Of a stretch of DNA of 64,000 nt, positions 56,801 to 64,000 are shown piece by piece. The stretch comes from Stramonita haemastoma (lineage: Eukaryota > Mollusca > Gastropoda > Neogastropoda > Muricidae). Position numbers and translations under genes: made by a program. Location of the stretch: NCBI GenBank assembly GCA_030674155.1, contig CM060318.1, positions 84,035,622 to 84,099,621 on the forward strand, read 5' to 3'. Every line of letters starts with the position of its first letter. Within the stretch, counting starts at the first letter, position 1. The notes below the pieces were generated by a model. That model had not been told where the DNA came from. It saw only the letters and a list, made by a program, of their open reading frames with translations, and ran no database searches.

Positions 56801-59221
56801 ATATCTTTGATCCAAGTTTTCATCCCATTTGTAGGGCTTTCAACAAGCATACTCATGTTGCAAATTACAGACCATGCTAATGCCTCATGGAACAAGCCAG
56901 ATAGGTCTAAGAATAAATAAATAAATAAATAAATAAAAAATAAGTAAAACAAATTGTAATACAATACCTGTCACTGAAGTTTCTTTCATGTAAAATGAAA
57001 ATTATATATTCTACACACAGTCCATTGTGGTTATCATGTATGAAGAAAAAAAAGTACGCATACATTTTCCAGCTTAAAATAAATCTTTTCTTTATTCTCC
57101 TTTTCCAGCTGGCTGCCAAACTCTATATGTAAATTTAAAAAAAAAATTTTTTTTTAAAGAACGCATTTTACGGATCAAACCTTAGAAAGGAGTTTACCAC
57201 TAATAAGTGAAATTTCAAATTTTCTTTCTTTGTTTTTTTTTTCCTTTAAAAATTCAATTCATGCAAGTTGCTGTTGCTTGTCTCCATATGCTGTGGCCAT
57301 AATGTGTGCAAATGAATACAAATAAAAAATGAAGAAAATAACATGTGGGCCAAAAATGTAGTGACAAACTGGGCATATATAAACAGATTATTCTTGGATG
57401 GACCCTTAGTTTATCTTTAGCAAGAACTTATCTATGGTCTGCAAGCTTCAAATTAAAAAAACAACAACTACATTTTATGTCCAATACTCTGATTTTTGCC
57501 CATGAAAGTTGTTTTGATTCCTTATCACCCATTTTGATGTATAGTAAGTCTGAGGTCATTTGAAACAACTGTTAATAACATTCCCATCTTAGTAAACCAT
57601 CTGAAGGACTCAACTTCCCCCCAAATAAAATTTCAGCAAAAAAGTTGCAAATAATTTCCTGTCAAAGCTTGCTGACTGAAGAGACAGTGTGCTTAAGAAA
57701 CATTTAGCTGACAATACACATTTAGCAGACATATCAGAAATTTGGCCAAGCAGTGATCTTCAGCCATATATTATTGATAATTCATCACTACACGGCTTAT
57801 GGTCCAAATATGGCTTTTTTTTTTTTAATGTAATTCTCTCCATAATTTGCGAAGTGTGGCATAAATGGCAGTATGCCTAATAACCCAGAAAATATATTAG
57901 GTGCTTTCTTCCATTGAAAATATGGATTGCATTTCAAATTGATTGATAACAAGAAAGTTTGTGAATAAAAATAAATCAACAGCTACTTACACAATTTAAG
58001 TAATATAACTTACAAAAAATTGTACAACTTTTGCTGATTAGCTGTTCTTTATATGACCAGAGTTACCATAAAAATCCCTGAAATTTTGAAAACAGGCATT
58101 GTAACGTTTGCAACCTAATCTCAGAATGCCTTTAATTCACAGTGCTACAAACTTTGTATGCACACACATAAAAAAGGGGGCAAAAGGGAAAAGCCAATAA
58201 GATACTACTAAAATCGACTTTACACAGTGGGTAGGCATATAAAGTGTTCATGCTATGTACAAAAACTTGCATGAAGACTTTATGCACACACACAAAAATA
58301 AATACACAAAAGCAAACAAAAAGGAGAAAAGAAACATCCAATGACTCACAGGTGTATGTACATAATTAAATCTGGAAATAAAATCAAAACTGACAGCAGG
58401 CAATATTATTATTTCAAATGTCAGCAGAGATCTCTGACATTACTTTTTTCGTTTTAAATAAGTTCGGTGCAATTTTTCTGCAGGTCCAAAAGCTTTCTGG
58501 TTTTTCATTCATTCTCAGAGAGAATGAAGCCCATTATACGACATCAGGATTTATCTACAAAACTAAAGAACACCATTTGGGTTTATGCAAAATCAATACT
58601 TGCTTCAATGAGGAAATGGATGAAAGCAAATGTTTAACCAAAAAATTCCTATTTCCTATGACAATGATGTGAACACTGATGCATAATTATGTGATCACAC
58701 AAAGTTGATTCCACAGATAACACTTCTCCTCCTACACCAAAAAATGTTTGTTAAACAAACAAAAAGCCACATAAACAGAACAATTAATTCTTTTCTTATA
58801 ATTGTTTCACAAACATACATGACTAACTGGTGCAATATCCAGCTAGGCTTGCGTCACGTCATATAAAAAACATCTAAATAAGCATAACCAGGATGCCTAC
58901 AGACAGAAATCCCAGAAAAATAATCCACAAGCCATTTTAACAGTCCTTCTGAGCCCAGCAGGCAATTGCACCAGTTAGTCAGTTATGTTTTATTGTTTCG
59001 ATAGATAGCGGTATGGGATCAAAGAACCAAGACCTTCCTGTCTCTGCTTTGGGCTGATAAAGTGTTATCTGTGTCCGACACCCACCACCACTTCCACTTC
59101 ATCCATCTTGCAGGGAAAACACTTTTCTTTCACTTCAGTGTTAGGCATAACATACTCCTCTCTTCCTTGGGTTGCAAATCAGCAAATGTTGGCAACCAAG
59201 ACTTAATTTTCTTCATTACTT

Positions 59222-62200
59222 TTACATACTGTCCAGTACTGACATGACCACAGAAACCTGTTCAGCTATTACCTTAAGCTGACACTGTCTCCACAATTGA
59301 AGTTTTAATGATCTCTCCAAAGTTTTGAGACACTGTTTCTTCATTTGACTGCTGCTGTGTCGAAAAAGTGTTGGAGGAAGAAGAAGAGGAGGAGAGGAGG
59401 AGGAGGATGTGGGTGATGAGGAAACAGACTGGCCTTCAGATTGCCTCACAGAGGCTGTGCCATCCACAGGCTGGCTGCAAGTGTTTGTGAGAGAGGAACT
59501 ACACGGTTTAGGGGAGGAGCCACTCTGACTTAGTGCAGGTTCCAGCGGACCACTTATTGTGGTTGCTGGCTCCAGAGGACACAGATCCTGGGAGTGGAAA
59601 CTATCCTGAGAACTCTGTGGACTACTGGATCCTGGAGGTGCATCCAATGGCAGGCAGTTCTGAAGAGGTTCTGGTGTTTCTAGCTTACCTGCACAGGATG
59701 GAAACTCAGAGAATGAGTTAAGAGCAAAGTGCTGCTTGTCCTTCAAGTCCACTGAAGAATCTGCAGGGTCTTCACAACCCACAGCAAAAGGAAAGTCAGC
59801 TTTGGGATGAGGTTTAGCATACGGTATGCCTGTATCATCCTGACGACTCTGCATGTGAGAAGAAATAGCAGGACATTTTTCTTTCAGCTGGTCTTGCGTA
59901 GTGTTAGTCATGACTGCGTAGGTTGAGGGTGAGGTCAGCAAGCTGTAGGCGGGAGCCTGCACCTTCTTTTCCATTTCCCCGCTGACCTTGACACTGCTGG
60001 CAGCAGAGGTGGAGGCAGCAGCATCAGCCAGGCAAAGAGAGGAGGACCAAGTCTGTGAAGAATGGGATGAAGCAGTATGGGATGGTGGGCCTCCAATGCT
60101 CTCCTGGCTGCTGACATAGGAGGACAGGGACTGAATGGGGCTCAGCATTTCTGAGATGGGCTCTAGTTTGAAAGAGTGAGGTCCAGTAGAAGACAGAGTC
60201 ATGTATTTGCTCTTGTCAGCAGCTTCAGAGCTGGCCGAGTGATGCACATTCACCACAGTGGGCAAAGGATGCTGAGATGAGGTCATGCTACCACAGCTGC
60301 TGGGAATGAGCGAGGGAGAAGGGAAAGACACAAGGTTCTGGTAGGACTTTGAGTAGCTCCCTGTCCTGCTGTAGCCTCCTTGGCCCGGGGCCAAACTGTC
60401 CCCACACCCCTCCCCTAAGTCAGTGTATGCATTTTCCTCACTATCAAAGTGATAGAGGCTGGTGGTGTGATCCGTGTTGTACACTTCTTCTTCAGAGTCA
60501 TTGAAAAGCAGAACACGCGGCATGGCTGGTGGAGTCTGGTGCTGCTGGTGAGGGGGGGGAGGGTGGATGGGAGAGCCAAGGTAGCGCTGGTTGTGCTCTG
60601 CAGCAGCCAGGTGAGCGTGCTGCACGTCCTGCATCATCACATTACACACCTCTGTGTTCTGACAGTCACGACAACTCCCCCGCTCATTGCTGTTAAACTG
60701 ACTCCAGTCTTCACTCTCTTCCTTTGTCTTGCCTACACCCACTGTCTCTGACCGCTGGTTACCGCTACCACTACAGCTCCCACCAGAACACGATGGATTA
60801 CGCTTAGACTCCGCGTCTTTGCGCTCCAGCTCCAACCGCATAAGGGTATGAATGAAGTGAGTGCGCACACGAATAGGGTTAAACTCAATGCGGCCTGCAG
60901 GGTTGCCACAGCCATCTTTTGTACAGCCACAGGGGAAAGACAGTCTGTCCACTTGGCACTTTATTCCTGCCTGACTGCAAGTACAGGTCTCTGGATCACA
61001 AAATATCTTGCATTCACACCCACACATGTTGCGTGAGATGCGAATGTCTCGACAGTCATCTTTTTCGTCTCCCTCTATCTTCTTCACTCCTGAACTTCGT
61101 AACAGCATTCTGCGCTGGCGAATAGGCAGTGGCTGCAAAAAGTAATAGTCATCGTAATCGCTTTCAGAATCAGATCCGGATGATACTTCAGGCAAGTCCT
61201 CAGCTCCAAGGGCAAGCAGTGGGGAAGGGAACAGCTTTCCTTGACGCTGCTGCTCCATCACTATCTGCCGATGGATTCGTTTCTTCTCCTTCACGTGGTC
61301 TTTCAAAGAGAATTTCTTCTCAAAGGCATGCTGTCTGGACATACCTGAAAAAAAGACCAAATTATGTCATTCTTTAATTACAGGTCTTCAAAGGGGGAAA
61401 TTCCCAGGTACGTAGCTTTAGAATTTTTTTTTTCTTTCAAGGGGGGGGGGGGGGGGGCAGACATGTTTTTTAAAATATAGATATCCAGAAACTTTCTGAT
61501 GATCCTGCCATCAGGGAATCTGATACATGTACACCCTGCTTCCTCCCCTTTTAAACACTTCTTCAGCAGACCAATCTGTCTGTGTATGCTCTTGCCCAGG
61601 TACTAGGAGGATAGTTGGTATTCAGTCCTTTTTGTGTCAGTAACTTTAGTTCAGCAGCTATGTGATACTCTAGACTTTGCTCCCAACGCCTGGGATGGCT
61701 GGGGTGTTTATCTGCCAGCCTTGATAGTCCAGAAGGGATTCAGTTGGTTGGTTGCTGACAGAGGATGGCCATGTTTCCTCTCCAGAACCTTGATGAGGTG
61801 TTAGAGCTCAGTTGCTTTAGTCAGTTCTTTGTGGGGGCTTTCAGTTGGGGAAGAGGGGGGTGACTGTGAAGGCAGTCTCTTCAGCTACTCATTTTACCTC
61901 AGAGTTCTTCTTGTGACCTTTCTTCAAGAGAAAGGAGACCTGCTCTTTACATCATAACTGACAATGAAGTAGCTTTTGTGCCACCTGTGATGAGTCTGAG
62001 ACCAGCACTCAGCATCTTAGCAGCAATTGAACAGGCATTGGGGGCATATTCTCAATGGTGTCTGACAGTTGTGGTGTACACACAAACCAGGTTAACTGTC
62101 TCTAAACACAGAGCAGTGTCCAAAAACTCTATACAGAGTTAAAAGGAAGAAGTCAAGAAAATGAAACATTTGTTCAGAGACAACAATTAAATAAATTATT

Positions 62201-63195
62201 TTTAACAACTATGTCAGAGCAAAATTCAGAGCCTGTTGTATATCTATAGTTTTTACTTTTAAACTCTTACTAAACTTAAAACCAAAAATCGTATCTTCTT
62301 AAATCAAGCTTTGAAACAGCCCTTCACTGATTTCTGCGCATCTTTTTTTCAGTACCACATCTCTTATCATTTCTGTGCCTCAACTCTAAAAAAAAAAAAT
62401 TCTTTTAAACAACAAAAAAAACATACTCGCTCATTCGTTCACTCTAAAGAATTCCCTCTTTTTAAAAAAATGTATTTACCAAGAAGTATTTTCAATCGTT
62501 ATATATCTATCATTCACAATAATTAAAAAATGAAACATTAACAAATAAAAATCTGTTGACCTCTGCTAGCAGTAGTGTTGCCACTGTTCATTTGGTATTC
62601 AAGGTGATCTTTGGATAAAATTTCCCTGGCACCCCATTTGAGCTACATCTCAGCTCTGAAAGCAGCTGTTTCATGTGTTAAAGAGTGTTTCTTTTCCGAA
62701 ATGACCTGAGTGCAGCAAGCCTGATAAACTCATCCTGGGCACAAAGAGTGCACTCACTTGTTTCAGTCCTTTCACTACCCTCCCTGCCTTCACCCCCCAC
62801 CCCCTCCACTCCCCAGGTCTTAAAAAAACAAGCAGAATACCCCAATATTGATTAAATGATACCATTCTGCAGTTATTTTTATGCCTGAATAATTACAAGT
62901 GTTCAAAGACTTTGGAGGAAACGCTACCACAAACTTGTCAATAAATCCCCTTAACTATAACCGGGGTGCTACCATTTAAACAAATCAAAAACAAAGAACA
63001 CAGTTACTATATTTAAGGGGTAGAACCTCAATATCATAATATGAGCACAGACAACAAACAGTGACAGCTTACCCAGGGTGGACCCTCCCTCGCTGGGCAC
63101 ACAGGTGAAGCCTTGCTTGCGCTGGAAGTAGTACACCGTGACGTCTGTGAACTGCACATTTTTCTTGGACCGCTTCTCGGGTGGCGGCTGCCCCA
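59222..63195 (-). CDS. CSRNP: Cysteine/serine-rich nuclear protein (CSRNP/AXUD1 family), last two coding exons, 5' partial
   Basis: Coding exons are 63195-63073 and 61344-59222 (stop at 59224-59222), joined through a GT-AG intron inside a Gly codon; together they give about 748 residues. The first exon carries the family-typical block [20 protein letters not shown] ending STLG. The second continues with the basic helix [16 protein letters not shown], an acidic stretch, then [19 protein letters not shown]. It then has the Cys cluster at 61024-60908 ([16 protein letters not shown], then PCGC and [12 protein letters not shown]) and [16 protein letters not shown]. The remainder is a long Ser/Pro-rich low-complexity region, typical of this nuclear DNA-binding transcription activator family (CSRNP1-3). 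The exon upstream of 63195 must supply one nucleotide and the start codon; no convincing candidate is seen before the window ends, so the gene is 5' incomplete. Which vertebrate paralogue it corresponds to is undecidable; invertebrates usually have one. Confidence 0.95.
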
Positions 63196-63973
63196 CTGTG
63201 CAGTAGAAAGCATGCGCATGTTAGAAATATAGTACAGAGATACTATGGTGAAAAAATGTAAATATTAGGATAAGTTATAAAATATATTATACTGTTTCCA
63301 GAAACTTTACAAAAATACTTCATTTGTTTGTTGTGTTTTGGTGGGAGTGGGGGGGGAGGGGGGGGGGTTTCTATTTAATTCTTTCGGTTACTTTTCAAAA
63401 CATTTCATTTGTTTGCTTTGTTTTGTTTTTGTCTGGTTCTTGTTTGTAATGATTCTCTCTTTCTCTTAATTAAAAAAAATGCCTTCCCTATGCAGATTGG
63501 CAGTTGTCATTTCTCTCCTGCTGTAAGCTGCAGCAGTGCACTTCTCCCTGCGGACATAACCATGTGGGAAGTTTTCTTGTTGCAGTAGAAGTAGTAATGG
63601 GACTGGCTCAAGCCTAAGCCTGATGGCTTACTGAATGCTCCATCCATGATAACTATTTTCTTTACACATTTATTCGTTTATCTATTCACTATTGTAACCA
63701 CCTTGAATAGAGACCAACTTCACTTTCCATTAGCAAAAAAAACAAAAACAAAACAAACAAACAAAACAAAAAAAGAGCATTTTTAGTCAGCTGTCAAGAC
63801 TTTTGGTTTACAGACTTAGGCTTTCTCTTCCGTTTTTTTGTTTCCATTTGTTTCATTTCTTTGTTGTTGTTGTTTTCAAAATGATTTCTGTTCACTAATT
63901 TTTTTTTCTCCAAATAATCCATTTCCTAAATTTCTTGAAAATTGTAAATTATACTCTTACTACATGAAACACT

Positions 63974-64000
63974 CAGCCGCCGCTGTGGCCTAGTGGTTAG
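63974..64000 (+). mobile_element. Start of a SINE cut by the window edge
   Basis: AGCCGCCGCTGTGGCCTAGT plus GGTTAG matches the head of the SINE at 44933 with one or two changes. The rest lies outside the window. Confidence 0.7.

Larger units (their letters stand above)
38546..59221. other. Gene-poor ~20 kb spacer between LETMD1 and CSRNP
   Basis: No protein-coding gene was recognised. It holds the LINE fragments at 39.8-40.8 and 43.4 kb, several SINEs, two MITE-like copies and AT-rich unique sequence. Part of the right side (from about 47.9 kb) may be a long CSRNP 3' UTR, and part of the left may be LETMD1 3' UTR. Neither end can be fixed from sequence. Confidence 0.5.

Noticed and set aside
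63197..63970. First coding exon of CSRNP
   Set aside because: No stretch with the expected start codon, one-nucleotide end phase and donor could be found convincingly; it probably lies beyond the window.

Overview
This is a eukaryotic, animal nuclear window. It has AT-rich DNA, GT-AG introns of hundreds of bases to several kilobases, and a very high load of microsatellites, SINEs and decayed LINEs. The repeat style and protein sequences suggest a marine invertebrate, most likely a mollusc and perhaps a gastropod; that assignment is inference. No bacterial-type operons, CRISPR arrays or functional tRNA/rRNA genes are visible.

Four protein-coding genes can be assembled exon by exon. (1) PHB1 (prohibitin), + strand, 7166-15712: six coding exons, 272 aa. 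(2) SNAPC5 (small subunit of the snRNA-activating complex), - strand, 26389-19408: four coding exons, 185 aa with an unusually long acidic C-terminus. (3) LETMD1 (LETM1-domain-containing mitochondrial protein), + strand, 30633-38545: nine coding exons, 360 aa. (4) CSRNP/AXUD1-family cysteine/serine-rich nuclear protein, - strand, 63195-59222: the last two coding exons, with the 5' end beyond what can be recognised here. PHB1 and SNAPC5 are convergent, SNAPC5 and LETMD1 are divergent, and LETMD1 and CSRNP are convergent. The LETMD1-CSRNP convergent pair matches the human LETMD1/CSRNP2 arrangement and looks like old conserved linkage.

The rest is repeat-rich. 1-7 kb: simple repeats, one zinc-knuckle LINE remnant, SINEs, and the PHB1 promoter. 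16-19 kb: PHB1 3' flank with SINEs. 20-30 kb: SNAPC5 introns and the SNAPC5-LETMD1 spacer, holding a CR1/L2-like LINE end, three tandem copies of a ~0.5 kb element, GA arrays and two RTE-like reverse-transcriptase remnants. 38.5-59 kb: a ~20 kb spacer with a third reverse-transcriptase remnant, a fresh SINE with perfect target duplications, a chimeric tRNA/5S-like SINE, and two inverted copies of a MITE-like element.

The most striking signal is that exon-intron junctions themselves have become minisatellites. The acceptor plus first bases of PHB1 exon 2 occur about eight times in tandem. The end plus donor of LETMD1 exon 5 occurs six times and is followed by a second array full of donor-like sites. 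A 50-bp duplication carrying an acceptor-like site lies just before PHB1 exon 6. In addition, LETMD1 exon 3 has a 69-nt UG tract in place of a normal polypyrimidine tract.
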